From Symbiodolus clandestinus (GTDB lineage Bacteria > Pseudomonadota > Gammaproteobacteria > Enterobacterales > G038960095), in the NCBI GenBank assembly GCA_038960095.1, contig CP152425.1, positions 124,001-188,000 on the forward strand: a DNA stretch of 64,000 nucleotides, written 5' to 3'. Both the position numbers and the translations under genes were made by a program. This document shows positions 26,523 to 35,589 of this stretch, in pieces (position 1 is the stretch's first letter; each line of letters opens with the position of its first letter). The notes under the pieces were generated by a model. That model was not told the DNA's origin and did no database searches. It worked only from the letters and a program-made list of their open reading frames with translations.

Positions 26523-27493
26523 TGGTTAAAAGCTCCTCCTTAGGAGATATTATTCATACCTTACCGGCTATTACTGACGCACAGCAGCAGATCCCTTCGC
26601 TCCGCTGCCATTGGGTCGTTGAGGAACCTTTTTGTGAAATCCCCACTTGGCATCCGACCACTGATCGTGTGATACCAATTGCTCTGCGCCGCTGGCGAAG
26701 GGAACTACACCGTCAACAAACTTACCGCGAATGGTCGAAATTTAGCCAACTATTACGAAGTAGTCCCTTCGATGCAATCATTGATGCTCAAGGACTGATA
26801 AAAAGTAGTTTTTGTATCACGCGATTAGCCAATGGGCCAAAACATGGCTATGATCAAGCTAGTATTCGAGAATTTCTAGCAAGTTGGTTCTATGACCATC
26901 GGTATACTGTCCCTCGAAATCAGCATGCGATAGAACGGATTCGCCAATTGTTTGCATTCAGTCTTGGTTATACTCAACCCATCTCGACCGGAAATTATGG
27001 AATCAGCCACTTTTTCCAAGTAACTCAAGCTAAACCCCTTACCCCCTATCTCCTATTTATCACTATTAGCAGCCGACCACAAAAACTTTGGCCCAATGAA
27101 TATTGGCGTCAACTAATTGCTTTGATGTCTAAGAGTGGCTTTTTGATTAAATTCCCTTGGGGAACCGAAGAAGAGCGACAGCGTGTGCGACAGCTAGCCG
27201 ACCAGAGTCCTCATACCGAAGTGTTACCGAAATGCTCACTGTACCAATTGGGCTGTCTGATTAAACAGGCGAAAGCGGTGGTCTCCCTTGACACCGGGTT
27301 AGCCCACCTCACCGCAGCCTTAGAGGTACCCAATATCGCGCTATATGGGCCTACTGATCCTCAATTAGCGGGTGTCTATGGCAAAAAGCAGCAAATCTTT
27401 TGGGCTGAAAAGAGCCGGAAAATGTCTGAAATTCAACCCCAGCAGGTCTTTGAACGGCTAATGTCAGTACTAACAGATACCCATAACCACTAA
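26510..27493 (+). CDS. waaC: ADP-heptose:LPS heptosyltransferase I (WaaC/RfaC)
   Basis: WaaC adds the first heptose to Kdo2-lipid A. The 327-aa GT9 product begins ILVVKSSSLGDIIHTLPA, carries IDAQGLIKSS and the donor site SLDTGLAHLTAALEVPNIALYGPTDP (in pieces). It overlaps waaF by 13 bases. It acts directly after waaA (44.5 kb). Confidence 0.96.
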   Translation: MHILVVKSSSLGDIIHTLPAITDAQQQIPSLRCHWVVEEPFCEIPTWHPTTDRVIPIALRRWRRELHRQQTYREWSKFSQLLRSSPFDAIIDAQGLIKSSFCITRLANGPKHGYDQASIREFLASWFYDHRYTVPRNQHAIERIRQLFAFSLGYTQPISTGNYGISHFFQVTQAKPLTPYLLFITISSRPQKLWPNEYWRQLIALMSKSGFLIKFPWGTEEERQRVRQLADQSPHTEVLPKCSLYQLGCLIKQAKAVVSLDTGLAHLTAALEVPNIALYGPTDPQLAGVYGKKQQIFWAEKSRKMSEIQPQQVFERLMSVLTDTHNH

Positions 27494-27548
27494 CGATTAG
27501 GCATGACTCGATTTTCCCCCGAAACAATGCAATAGGCTGAAATCAAGG

Positions 27549-28625
27549 ATGCACTCTAAAATTGCCATTATTACCCATCGCTCCGATCATCGTGGTGGTA
27601 TGGAACGTTATGCACTCGACATTGCCTATCAACTGGCAGATGAAGGGCGATTAGCAGCACTGATTACAAAATCCCACTCTAGCACCGCTAGATTAAAGAA
27701 TCCTCTACCGATTAAATCGCTCGGGCTGCGATGGTTACCGGCTAAACTACAAACGCTGCTGTTTTCTTTTTATTGTTACTGGTATAAAAAACGTCATCCT
27801 GAAGTCATTTTATTCGCTTGTAGCAAAATATTTTGCTCGGATATTATAGCTTGTGGCGGTACTCACTGGGGTTACCTTAATAGTCAGTCAAAAAAACCCA
27901 CCTGGTTGGATCGGATAGAAATTTTCTATGAAAAATGGGCTTACCAAAAAGCTATCTGTATTGTTGCCCATTCCCCGCAAATGCGACAAGAGCTGATCCA
28001 GTGGTATGGCATTAACACTGATAAAATTATTACCCTTTATCCCCCAGTTGACCAACAGAAATTTCACATAGCAAGCAATAAAGGCGATCGGAAAAATCTA
28101 TTACGACAACTTAATATTGAGATCGATAATCGCTGCGTTTTTTTATTCCCCTCTTCCGGGCATAAACGTAAAGGACTAGAGATACTTTTAAAAGCCTTTG
28201 CCTGCTTTGAAAAGCAGGCCATTTTGCTGATCGCCGGCAAAAAACCGCGATTTGAACAGAGTAATGTTATTGCCTTGGGTTATGTTTCTAACATGCCTCC
28301 TTGGTATGCCGCTTGTGACTACACCATTTTAGCCTCAACTTATGAACCCTTTGGCTTGGTAGCACTAGAGTCTATCCTGTGTGGCACTCCGATATTACTG
28401 TCACATAGTTGTGGCTGTAATGCGGTATTATCTGAAACCGTTCGGATCAATTTTCATGCAGAAGATCTCGAGGAACTCAAAGCGGTATTAGCAAAAACCA
28501 TCAATAATCCATTTAGGGTTGATGACCCACTAAAATATATTAAAACCTCTATGGAAATTAAAAGTCATCTAACAGAAATATTTAGTTATTTTAATAATAA
28601 GCATGCAATAGGATATTATGATTAA
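27549..28625 (+). CDS. GT4-family glycosyltransferase, LPS core
   Basis: A 358-aa GT-B enzyme of the GT4 class. The N-terminal half has the acceptor-side start THRSDHRGGMERYALDIA; the C-terminal half has FPSSGHKRKGLEILLKAF and the donor EX7E motif EPFGLVALE. The position after waaC suggests it extends the LPS core, perhaps as a WaaG-like hexose transferase, but the sugar and acceptor cannot be read from the sequence. It overlaps the next gene by eight bases. The end of this gene and the next are more A+T-rich than waaF and waaC. Confidence 0.85.
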   Translation: MHSKIAIITHRSDHRGGMERYALDIAYQLADEGRLAALITKSHSSTARLKNPLPIKSLGLRWLPAKLQTLLFSFYCYWYKKRHPEVILFACSKIFCSDIIACGGTHWGYLNSQSKKPTWLDRIEIFYEKWAYQKAICIVAHSPQMRQELIQWYGINTDKIITLYPPVDQQKFHIASNKGDRKNLLRQLNIEIDNRCVFLFPSSGHKRKGLEILLKAFACFEKQAILLIAGKKPRFEQSNVIALGYVSNMPPWYAACDYTILASTYEPFGLVALESILCGTPILLSHSCGCNAVLSETVRINFHAEDLEELKAVLAKTINNPFRVDDPLKYIKTSMEIKSHLTEIFSYFNNKHAIGYYD

Positions 28626-29955
28626 TCACTATTATCGTCAATTAATTTATAAATGGATAACTATTGAAAATAGTGTAACCGCTTTCTGTTTCCTGTTTTT
28701 TAGCTTGGTCTTTACTGTACAGCACAGTGCCAATATTATTTTAACCTGCTTGCTGATTTTAGGGGTTGTTAAACTCTTTTTAGACAGGAGAAAGCTGTCT
28801 CTCTCAAAAATTGATCCCATACCGCTGCTGTTTTTAGGGGTTTTTTCAGCGCTGCCGTTAGTCATCATGCTACAAGTCCTATTTTTTCCCCAGGTGGCTA
28901 TCAAACAATTAGATGCACCCTTAAAGTTTCTCGCCTGCGGTTTGTTACTATTTTTATTCAAAATTATCAAGCCTCGTAAGCTAGTACTTAGTAGCTATGG
29001 CTGCTTAATCGGCGCCTTTGGTATGGCAGTATGGAGCTGGTTAAGCACCCATTATAGTGCTTATGCCTTCACACCCCTTCTCGATCGAGGGAGCAATAAT
29101 TTTATTAATCCGATTGAATTTGGTTGCTTCTCCCTTTTATTTGGCTGTATATCATTGATTTTACCAGTATCGATAACTCATTCTGCTGGCCTGAAACGAC
29201 TCCTATTCTTACTCAAAATCTTGGGTTTTATCTCTGGAATTACAGCAGCTATTTACTCCGGGAGCCGTGCCGCATTTGCTGCCTTACCTTTGCTGTTGTG
29301 GCTACTATTTATCCATAAGCGATCTCGACCTAGCTTATTAGTAACCTTGGGTGGCCTTTGTTTAATGATGTTTATCATAGCAGGCCTGTTAACACAGACC
29401 CGACTGCTGAATAGGATCTTCGAGGGGATACATGATCTCAATGTTTACTCTACCGACAGAAATACTTCCATAGGCGCCCGCTTTCAAATGTGGCAGATTG
29501 CTTGGTCAGCATTCATCGAGCAGCCTATACTTGGTATTGGCCGTGGTAGTTACGGAGATTTACTGCTTTGTGGAAAGTATCAACAAGCAATTGCTGTCTT
29601 TTTATTCGGTTTTCGACATGCCCATAATGAATACCTTAATGCAGCCGCCGAAATGGGGATTTTAGGCTTGCTAGCCACACTTCTGGTACTTCTGATTCCA
29701 GGACTATTTTTTTATAAACATCGCCACACAACAGCAGCCACTACCCGTTTTGCAGCAACTGCTGGTCTAATGATAGTTATCGGGCATGCCACCTTCTGCT
29801 TATTTGATGCCCTATTTTTAATCAGTTGCCAAACAACTTTCTATAGTTTATCGGTAGTGATACTCATAGCAGTCATTGTCAATCAGCAAGCTAACCCCGC
29901 TCAAAACCAAAGAAAAAGTGTTACCATCTGTAGCTTTCCTAAGCTATCTAGCTAA
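28618..29955 (+). CDS. waaL: O-antigen ligase-like membrane protein (WaaL/Wzy_C family)
   Basis: A 445-aa polytopic protein with about 11-12 hydrophobic segments. The large periplasmic loop and Wzy_C signature are visible: ARFQMWQIAWSAFIEQPILGIG, then HAHNEYLNAAAEMGILGLL. WaaL joins undecaprenyl-linked O-antigen to lipid A-core at the periplasmic side. Its place at the end of a core operon favours ligase over polymerase. No O-antigen synthesis genes are in the window, so the substrate is open. Confidence 0.85.
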   Translation: MINHYYRQLIYKWITIENSVTAFCFLFFSLVFTVQHSANIILTCLLILGVVKLFLDRRKLSLSKIDPIPLLFLGVFSALPLVIMLQVLFFPQVAIKQLDAPLKFLACGLLLFLFKIIKPRKLVLSSYGCLIGAFGMAVWSWLSTHYSAYAFTPLLDRGSNNFINPIEFGCFSLLFGCISLILPVSITHSAGLKRLLFLLKILGFISGITAAIYSGSRAAFAALPLLLWLLFIHKRSRPSLLVTLGGLCLMMFIIAGLLTQTRLLNRIFEGIHDLNVYSTDRNTSIGARFQMWQIAWSAFIEQPILGIGRGSYGDLLLCGKYQQAIAVFLFGFRHAHNEYLNAAAEMGILGLLATLLVLLIPGLFFYKHRHTTAATTRFAATAGLMIVIGHATFCLFDALFLISCQTTFYSLSVVILIAVIVNQQANPAQNQRKSVTICSFPKLSS

Positions 29956-30032
29956 AAAACCCTTATGTTTTTTATGAAAAGCCTGCCTAGCTGGCAATGA
30001 TCCAAATAAAATCTTTTTTGCGATCTTCACCT

Positions 30033-30053
30033 CGGAGTTAACCGTTAACTCCG
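30033..30053. promoter_or_regulatory. Perfect 21-bp palindrome upstream of pncC-recA
   Basis: CGGAGTTAAC (30033-30042) and GTTAACTCCG (30044-30053) are exact inverse complements around a single C. The repeat directly abuts the LexA-like box at 30054. There is no T tract, so a plain terminator for waaL is less likely than a protein-binding site. The protein is unknown. Confidence 0.45.
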
Positions 30054-30088
30054 TACTGTAACCTGATACAATACATCGGTCGTATAAT
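30054..30088 (+). promoter_or_regulatory. Candidate SOS promoter of pncC-recA (LexA-like box and -10)
   Basis: The 20-mer 30054-30073 reads TACTGTAACCTGATACAATA, with the CTGT-N8-ACA core of the LexA consensus and only the final G of CTGTN8ACAG changed. A TATAAT lies at 30083-30088, a spacing reminiscent of E. coli recA. The gap directly before recA (30616-30677) has no such box, so pncC and recA are probably transcribed together from here. Confidence 0.45.
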
Positions 30089-30117
30089 GGTTGACTCTAT
30101 GGAGCAGTTGGCATTGA

Positions 30118-30615
30118 ATGTCTAACACCCTGACACAACTTAGCCAGCAGTTAGGTAGGCTACTGCTAAGCCGTGGTTGGCAAATTGCCTGCGCTGAGTC
30201 CTGTACCGGAGGGCAGTTGGCTGCCACCATTACGAATACTCCGGGTAGCTCCGCCTATTTTTCTCATGGTTGGGTTACGTACAGTGATAAAGCTAAGCAA
30301 CAGCTTTTAGGTGTTCGAGCGACTACCTTAGCTGAACAGGGGGCTGTCAGTGAAGCAGTCGCTCAAGAGATGGCCATAAATGCTCAATGCTTAGCAAACG
30401 CTACCGTAGCGATTGCCATCACTGGTATTGCTGGCCCAAGTGGCGGGAGCAACCAAAAACCAGTGGGACTTGTCTGCTTTGCTTGGGCGATAGATAATGC
30501 CCCCGTTACTTCACAGCAACAGCAATTCTTAGGAGATCGCACGACCATACGCCAGCAAGCCACTGAACATGCCTTATCTATATTATGTCAGCATCTTAAG
30601 TGTATTCATGGTTAG
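30118..30615 (+). CDS. pncC: Nicotinamide-nucleotide amidase PncC (CinA C-terminal family)
   Basis: PncC deamidates NMN to nicotinate mononucleotide in pyridine-nucleotide recycling. The 165-aa product equals E. coli in length and has AESCTGGQLAATITNTPGSS (in pieces), GVRATTLAEQGAVSEAVAQEMA and ITGIAGPSGGS. It directly precedes recA, as in E. coli. Confidence 0.96.
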   Translation: MSNTLTQLSQQLGRLLLSRGWQIACAESCTGGQLAATITNTPGSSAYFSHGWVTYSDKAKQQLLGVRATTLAEQGAVSEAVAQEMAINAQCLANATVAIAITGIAGPSGGSNQKPVGLVCFAWAIDNAPVTSQQQQFLGDRTTIRQQATEHALSILCQHLKCIHG

Positions 30616-30677
30616 CTTGAGAGTACCCCTAAGAATAGTAAACTACGAATGCCCGGACCTCACTGGAGTTTTAAACA

Positions 30678-31730
30678 ATGGATGATAATAAGCAACGAGC
30701 ATTAACCGCTGCACTCAGTCAAATTGAAAAACAATTTGGCAAAGGTGCCGTTATGCGTTTAGGCGATAGCAAGGCTTTAGATATTGAAGCCATTTCAACC
30801 GGCTCCTTAGGCCTAGATTTAGCATTAGGCATTGGTGGGCTTCCTACCGGACGAGTTGTTGAAATTTTTGGTCCGGAATCTTCTGGTAAAACGACATTAA
30901 CGCTCTCAGTGGTTGCCCAAGCACAACGTAAGAGCAAAACTTGTGCTTTTATCGATGCCGAACATGCCTTAGATCCCATTTACGCCACTAAATTAGGCGT
31001 AAATGTCAGTGATCTCTTAATTTCACAACCAGATACCGGCGAGCAAGCACTAGAAATTTGCGATGCTTTAGTTCGCTCCAATGCCGTCGATGTGATCATC
31101 GTTGATTCGGTTGCAGCATTAACCCCTAAAGCGGAAATTGAAGGTGAAATGGGGGATTCACATGTGGGGTTACAAGCTCGCTTAATGTCACAAGCTTTAC
31201 GCAAACTCACTGCCAATATAAAAAACGCCAATTGTTTGGTGATCTTTATCAATCAAATCCGCATGAAGATCGGCGTCATGTTTGGCAACCCGGAAACCAC
31301 CACCGGGGGTAATGCCTTGAAATTCTATGCTTCAGTCCGCCTAGATATTCGCCGAGTTGGCGCAGTTAAAGAAGGTGAAGAAATTACCGGCAATGAAACT
31401 CGTGTTAAGGTAGTTAAAAATAAAGTTGCTCCGCCATTTCGCCAAGCTGAGTTTCAAATCCTTTACGGCAGTGGCATCTCCAAAGAAGGAGAATTAATTG
31501 ATCTGGGTGTTAAGTATAAATTGGTAGAAAAGAGTGGTGCTTGGTATAGCTACAACCACAATAAGATTGGTCAAGGGAAAGCGAATGCAATGAAATTTTT
31601 AGCTGATCAACCAGAAATTGCCAGTGTTTTAGAAGGCCAATTGCGTGAACTACTGCTGAATAACCAATGGAACGACTCCAACCACCCGCTTAATACGGAT
31701 GGCGTAGAGCCAAACCTTGCAAACTTGTAA
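30678..31730 (+). CDS. recA: Recombinase RecA
   Basis: RecA performs strand exchange and triggers LexA self-cleavage. The 350-aa product has Walker A GPESSGKTTL, the DSVAALTPKAEIEGEMGD loop region and the INQIRMKIGVMFGNPETTTGG L2 region. The last ~20 residues (SNHPLNTDGVEPNLANL) are less acidic than the E. coli tail. recX, its usual downstream neighbour, is missing; 265 bases without a readable gene separate it from alaS. Confidence 0.98.
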   Translation: MDDNKQRALTAALSQIEKQFGKGAVMRLGDSKALDIEAISTGSLGLDLALGIGGLPTGRVVEIFGPESSGKTTLTLSVVAQAQRKSKTCAFIDAEHALDPIYATKLGVNVSDLLISQPDTGEQALEICDALVRSNAVDVIIVDSVAALTPKAEIEGEMGDSHVGLQARLMSQALRKLTANIKNANCLVIFINQIRMKIGVMFGNPETTTGGNALKFYASVRLDIRRVGAVKEGEEITGNETRVKVVKNKVAPPFRQAEFQILYGSGISKEGELIDLGVKYKLVEKSGAWYSYNHNKIGQGKANAMKFLADQPEIASVLEGQLRELLLNNQWNDSNHPLNTDGVEPNLANL

Positions 31731-31995
31731 ATATCGACTCCGTTTAGAAGTGCTCAGATTATTCTATGAATCCAATAGCGGCTCTTATCCCTACTAAGGC
31801 CGTTATGGCTTTAGCGGACGGTGGCACCGACTTGAACGTTCATTTACCTGCACTCTAATGGCTTTCTCAATGTTTACAGGATTCTTAAGGGAATTGCCGG
31901 CATGCTCTGCCCATTAATAGAGACACGCAGCCGCTTAAACTTTCAGTCTAACCACTATGCTGATCCCTCGGCTACTGGATAGTTACCATTGAATA

Positions 31996-34638
31996 ATGCA
32001 TCCTATGAAAAAAACAGGCACCCAAAACATCCGTCAAACCTTTTTGGAATTTTTCCAAAAAAAGCAACACACTCTGATTTCTAGCAGTTCACTCATTCCT
32101 GCCAATGATCCTAGCTTGCTATTTACTAACGCCGGGATGAATCAGTTTAAAGCATTTTTTCTAGGCACTGAAAAAAGCCCCTATCCTTGTGCAGTCACTG
32201 CTCAACGCTGTGTGCGCGCAGGGGGCAAGCATAATGATTTAGAAAATGTTGGCTATACCGCACGGCATCACACTTTTTTTGAAATGCTGGGTAACTTTAG
32301 CTTTGGCATTTATTTCAAACAACAAGCCATTCAATGGGCATGGGAGCTACTCACCAGCAAAGTCTGGTTTGCGATTCCTCCTGAAAGACTTTGGATTACG
32401 GTCTACCACAGTGATACCGAATCCTACACAATTTGGAATCAAGGAATTGGTGTACCTCAAGAGCGTATTGTTCGTATTGGCGATAATCTAGGCTCACCTT
32501 ATGCTTCTGATAATTTTTGGCAGATGGGTGATACCGGTCCTTGTGGTCCCTGCAGCGAAATTTTTTATGATCATGGCTCTTCGATGGCTGGAGGTCCGCC
32601 AGGAAGTGTCGATGCCGATGGCGATCGATTTGTCGAGATCTGGAATATTGTTTTTATGCAGTTTAGTCGGCTTAAGGATGGAACCCTGCAGCCCCTACCT
32701 ACCCCTTGTGTTGACACCGGGATGGGCTTAGAGCGAATAGCAGCTGTACTACAGGGTGTTTGCAGCAACTATGATACTGATCTATTCGCTGCCTTAATCG
32801 ATGCTATCGCTGCCAAAACTCAGACTACAGATACCACGCAGCCCGCGGTGCGCGTTATTGCCGATCATCTGCGAGCGGCTGCTTTTTTAATCGCTGATGG
32901 CATCGAACCCAGTCATGAGGGAAGAGGATATGTTTTAAGGCGAATTATCCGCCGCGCTATCCGCTATGGCCAAAAATTAAGCACGGAACCCTTTCTCTAC
33001 CAGTTAGTAGAGCCCTTAATTGTCATTATGGGTGAAGCCGCTCAAAACGTTGCTGAGCAAAAAACAGTGATTATTCAGCAACTACATACCGAAGAGCAGC
33101 AATTTACTCAAACTTTGCAACACTGTTCAGAATTATTAGTTAACCAGTTAGCGACTCTACAAGGCAATCAGCTCAGTGGAGAAGCTGCTTTCAAACTCTA
33201 TGATACTTATGGTTTACCGCTAGACTTGACCATCGAGATCTGTCGTGAACACAATGTTTCTGTGGATATTGACGGATTTGAACAAGCAATGAACGCCCAG
33301 CGGGATCGAGCCAAACAGGCTAGCCAATTTAATATGGGTTCTAACCTAGACATTCAGGTAGACAGTCCCTCTGAATTCCAAGGTTATGGATGCCTACAGC
33401 TCTGTGCGACTGTTACCGCTCTATGGTATCAAGGGCAGGCTGTTAACAGCATTTCTGCCGGGGAAGAAGCGATTGTTTTCTTACAAAAGACCCCTTTCTA
33501 TGCCGCTTCTGGGGGCCAAGTCGGCGATCAGGGGGAGTTGATTGGGCCTCATCAATCACTGTTTACCGTCAAAGATACTCATCGCTATCATGAAGCGATT
33601 GGGCACCATGGCTATCTATTTCAGGGTAAACTATTAGTTGGCGATACCTTAGAGGCTCGAGTCGATGAAAAAAAACGGCAAGCGACTGCTCTGAATCACT
33701 CGGCAACGCACCTGCTTCATGCCGCTTTACGCCAACAATTTGGTGAGCAAGTCAGGCAAAAAGGCTCACTGGTTAACGACCGCTTATTGCGTTTTGACTT
33801 CTCCTACCCGCACGCCTTATCGCTAGAACAGCAGCAGCAAATAGAACAGAAAGTCAACTATTTTATTCGCCAAAATCAGCCTATCCAAACCACAGTGATG
33901 CCACTTTTGCAAGCAAAATCGCTGGGAGCATTGGCCTTTTTTGAAGATAAGTATGGTGAACAAGTTCGCGTATTGACCATGGGTGACTTCTCAACTGAGC
34001 TCTGCGGAGGGACCCATGCCACTCGAACTGGCGACATCGGCCTATTCCATATCATTACCGAATCCGGGATTGCTTCGGGTGTACGGCGTATTGAAGCGGT
34101 TACCAGCGAACTCGCCTTACAGCAATGGCAGCAGCATCAACAACAGTTGATTCAAATTGGCTGCTTAGTCAAAGAGAGCAATAACCAGAAATTAGTCACA
34201 AAAATACAAGTTCTATTGCAATCACAGCAACAACTAAAAAAACAGTTGCAGCAGCTGCAAGAAAATTTAGCATTACAATGTGTTAACAATCTAATAAATA
34301 ATGCTATCATCCTTAAAGATGCCTCAGTGATCATTGATTTTATCAAGGACGGCGAAGTAAACCTTCTAAAGTTTATGGTTAATGAATTGAAACAGCGGTT
34401 AGGATCAGCAATTATTCTACTAGCAACGGTGGTAAAAGGGCGTGCCCATTTTATCGCCGGTATTACCCATAATTTAACATCACGGATCACCGCCCCTGAT
34501 CTGCTCAACTACATGACCCAGCAACTGGGTGGTAAGGGTGGCGGACGGGCAGAATTGGCTCAAGCAGCCACAGACAACGTTGGCAGAGCTCACAACGCTC
34601 TCGCTTCCGTTACTGATTGGCTAAACACTAAACTGTAA
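31996..34638 (+). CDS. alaS: Alanyl-tRNA synthetase
   Basis: AlaS charges tRNA-Ala and edits mischarged Ser/Gly. The 880-aa product has the class II core (LFTNAGMNQFKAFFLG, RHHTFFEMLGNFSFG), the editing domain with HSATHLLHAALRQ and CGGTHATRTGDIG, and the C-terminal C-Ala domain (GGKGGGRAELAQA). An in-frame ATG at 32005 is an alternative start; neither has a strong ribosome site. The order recA-alaS-csrA follows E. coli without recX. Confidence 0.97.
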   Translation: MHPMKKTGTQNIRQTFLEFFQKKQHTLISSSSLIPANDPSLLFTNAGMNQFKAFFLGTEKSPYPCAVTAQRCVRAGGKHNDLENVGYTARHHTFFEMLGNFSFGIYFKQQAIQWAWELLTSKVWFAIPPERLWITVYHSDTESYTIWNQGIGVPQERIVRIGDNLGSPYASDNFWQMGDTGPCGPCSEIFYDHGSSMAGGPPGSVDADGDRFVEIWNIVFMQFSRLKDGTLQPLPTPCVDTGMGLERIAAVLQGVCSNYDTDLFAALIDAIAAKTQTTDTTQPAVRVIADHLRAAAFLIADGIEPSHEGRGYVLRRIIRRAIRYGQKLSTEPFLYQLVEPLIVIMGEAAQNVAEQKTVIIQQLHTEEQQFTQTLQHCSELLVNQLATLQGNQLSGEAAFKLYDTYGLPLDLTIEICREHNVSVDIDGFEQAMNAQRDRAKQASQFNMGSNLDIQVDSPSEFQGYGCLQLCATVTALWYQGQAVNSISAGEEAIVFLQKTPFYAASGGQVGDQGELIGPHQSLFTVKDTHRYHEAIGHHGYLFQGKLLVGDTLEARVDEKKRQATALNHSATHLLHAALRQQFGEQVRQKGSLVNDRLLRFDFSYPHALSLEQQQQIEQKVNYFIRQNQPIQTTVMPLLQAKSLGALAFFEDKYGEQVRVLTMGDFSTELCGGTHATRTGDIGLFHIITESGIASGVRRIEAVTSELALQQWQQHQQQLIQIGCLVKESNNQKLVTKIQVLLQSQQQLKKQLQQLQENLALQCVNNLINNAIILKDASVIIDFIKDGEVNLLKFMVNELKQRLGSAIILLATVVKGRAHFIAGITHNLTSRITAPDLLNYMTQQLGGKGGGRAELAQAATDNVGRAHNALASVTDWLNTKL

Positions 34639-34836
34639 CATCTTATTATCACTCGGGAGAGGATTATGCATTGACGCCAACAAATTTTAAAAAGTTTCTT
34701 ACAAAATGTGTAAAATAGAATTTTTAAGCAAATTGTCCCACTCTGTTATGAAATGGTTGTATAGTCATAGTAGAGAGATAATAGGATAACCATCAGTTTT
34801 AAACTGAAGAGCTAGTATATTTCCAAGGAGCAAAGA

Positions 34837-35055
34837 ATGTTGATCCTAACTCGTCGAGTTGGTGAAACCTTAATGATTGGCGACCAAATCACCGTGACCG
34901 TCCTCGGCGTGAAAGGAAACCAAGTACGTATTGGCGTCAATGCCCCAAAAGAGGTTTCAGTTCACCGTGAAGAGATTTACCAACGCATTCAGGCAGAAAA
35001 GTTACACTCCGCCTCTGAACTATCACAACCAACCCATCAGGGTTACGAAGGCTGA
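34837..35055 (+). CDS. csrA: Carbon storage regulator CsrA
   Basis: CsrA is a dimeric RNA-binding protein that controls translation and stability of many mRNAs by binding GGA motifs. The 72-aa product begins MLILTRRVGETLMIGDQITV and keeps VHREEIYQRIQAE, including the RNA-contacting residues of E. coli CsrA. The tail is about ten residues longer. A good AAGGAG site precedes the ATG. Confidence 0.97.
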   Translation: MLILTRRVGETLMIGDQITVTVLGVKGNQVRIGVNAPKEVSVHREEIYQRIQAEKLHSASELSQPTHQGYEG

Positions 35056-35209
35056 TAACTCATTAGCATCTCTACGCCCTGGATGCCCTCTTATTGTCAG
35101 GTAATTGTACAAAATAGGCAAAACTCTCCACCCATGGCATGCTTCGGGTGGAGCTAAGCAGGACGCTGATTATTGCTTTAGTACTCTACTATTCCTGAGC
35201 ATACCTCAA

Positions 35210-35231
35210 AAGCCCTAGCACGTTAGGGCTT
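35210..35231 (+). terminator. Hairpin downstream of csrA
   Basis: AAGCCCTA (35210-35217) and TAGGGCTT (35224-35231) form a perfect 8-bp stem around GCACGT. It lies about 155 bases after csrA and before the tRNA promoter, where a terminator is expected, but no T run follows. Confidence 0.4.
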
Positions 35232-35275
35232 GCTATGAAATAGCCTCGTACACGCTGCGATAGCATAAAAAGCGT

Positions 35276-35303
35276 TTGACTTATCCTGCCAACCCAGTAT
35301 GAT
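35276..35303 (+). promoter_or_regulatory. Promoter of the tRNA-Ser/tRNA-Arg unit
   Basis: TTGACT (35276-35281), a 16-base spacer and TATGAT (35298-35303) are followed by a G+C-rich discriminator (GAGCGCC), as in stringently controlled stable-RNA promoters. The tRNA-Ser begins about 12 bases after the expected start of transcription. Confidence 0.75.
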
Positions 35304-35321
35304 GAGCGCCACAGCAGATCG

Positions 35322-35414
35322 GGTGAGGTGGCCGAGTGGTTGAAGGCGCTCCCCTGCTAAGGGAGTATAGAGTCAAAACCTCTATCGAGGGTTCGAATCC
35401 CTCCCTCATCGCCA
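35322..35414 (+). tRNA. serV: tRNA-Ser (anticodon GCU)
   Basis: The 93-nt sequence folds as a class II tRNA with a long variable arm. The acceptor GGTGAGG pairs with CCTCATC (one G-U), the anticodon GCT is at 35356-35358, the T loop has GGTTCGAATCC and CCA is encoded. It lies between csrA and tRNA-Arg, as serV does in E. coli, and reads AGC/AGU codons. Confidence 0.96.
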
Positions 35415-35443
35415 CGATGTTGGTTGTATGAAAATAAATTTTT

Positions 35444-35520
35444 GCACCCGTAGCTCAGCTGGATAGAGTACCCGGCTACGAACCGGGCGGTCAGAGGTTC
35501 GAATCCTCTCGGGTGCGCCA
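35444..35520 (+). tRNA. argV: tRNA-Arg (anticodon ACG)
   Basis: The 77-nt cloverleaf has acceptor arms GCACCCG/CGGGTGC, anticodon loop around ACG in GGCTACGAACC, GGTTCGAATCC in the T arm and an encoded CCA. The A at the wobble position is normally changed to inosine by TadA to read CGU/CGC/CGA. E. coli carries four copies here; this genome keeps one. Confidence 0.96.
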
Positions 35521-35589
35521 TCTTTCATATCATCGATTACCCTACTTAGAGGCAAGGTAGCCGCGCAAAATGACTTAGGCGGTACTAAA

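Noticed and set aside
31731..31995. Remnant of recX between recA and alaS
   Set aside because: I could not read any RecX segment in either strand; it is treated as plain intergenic DNA.
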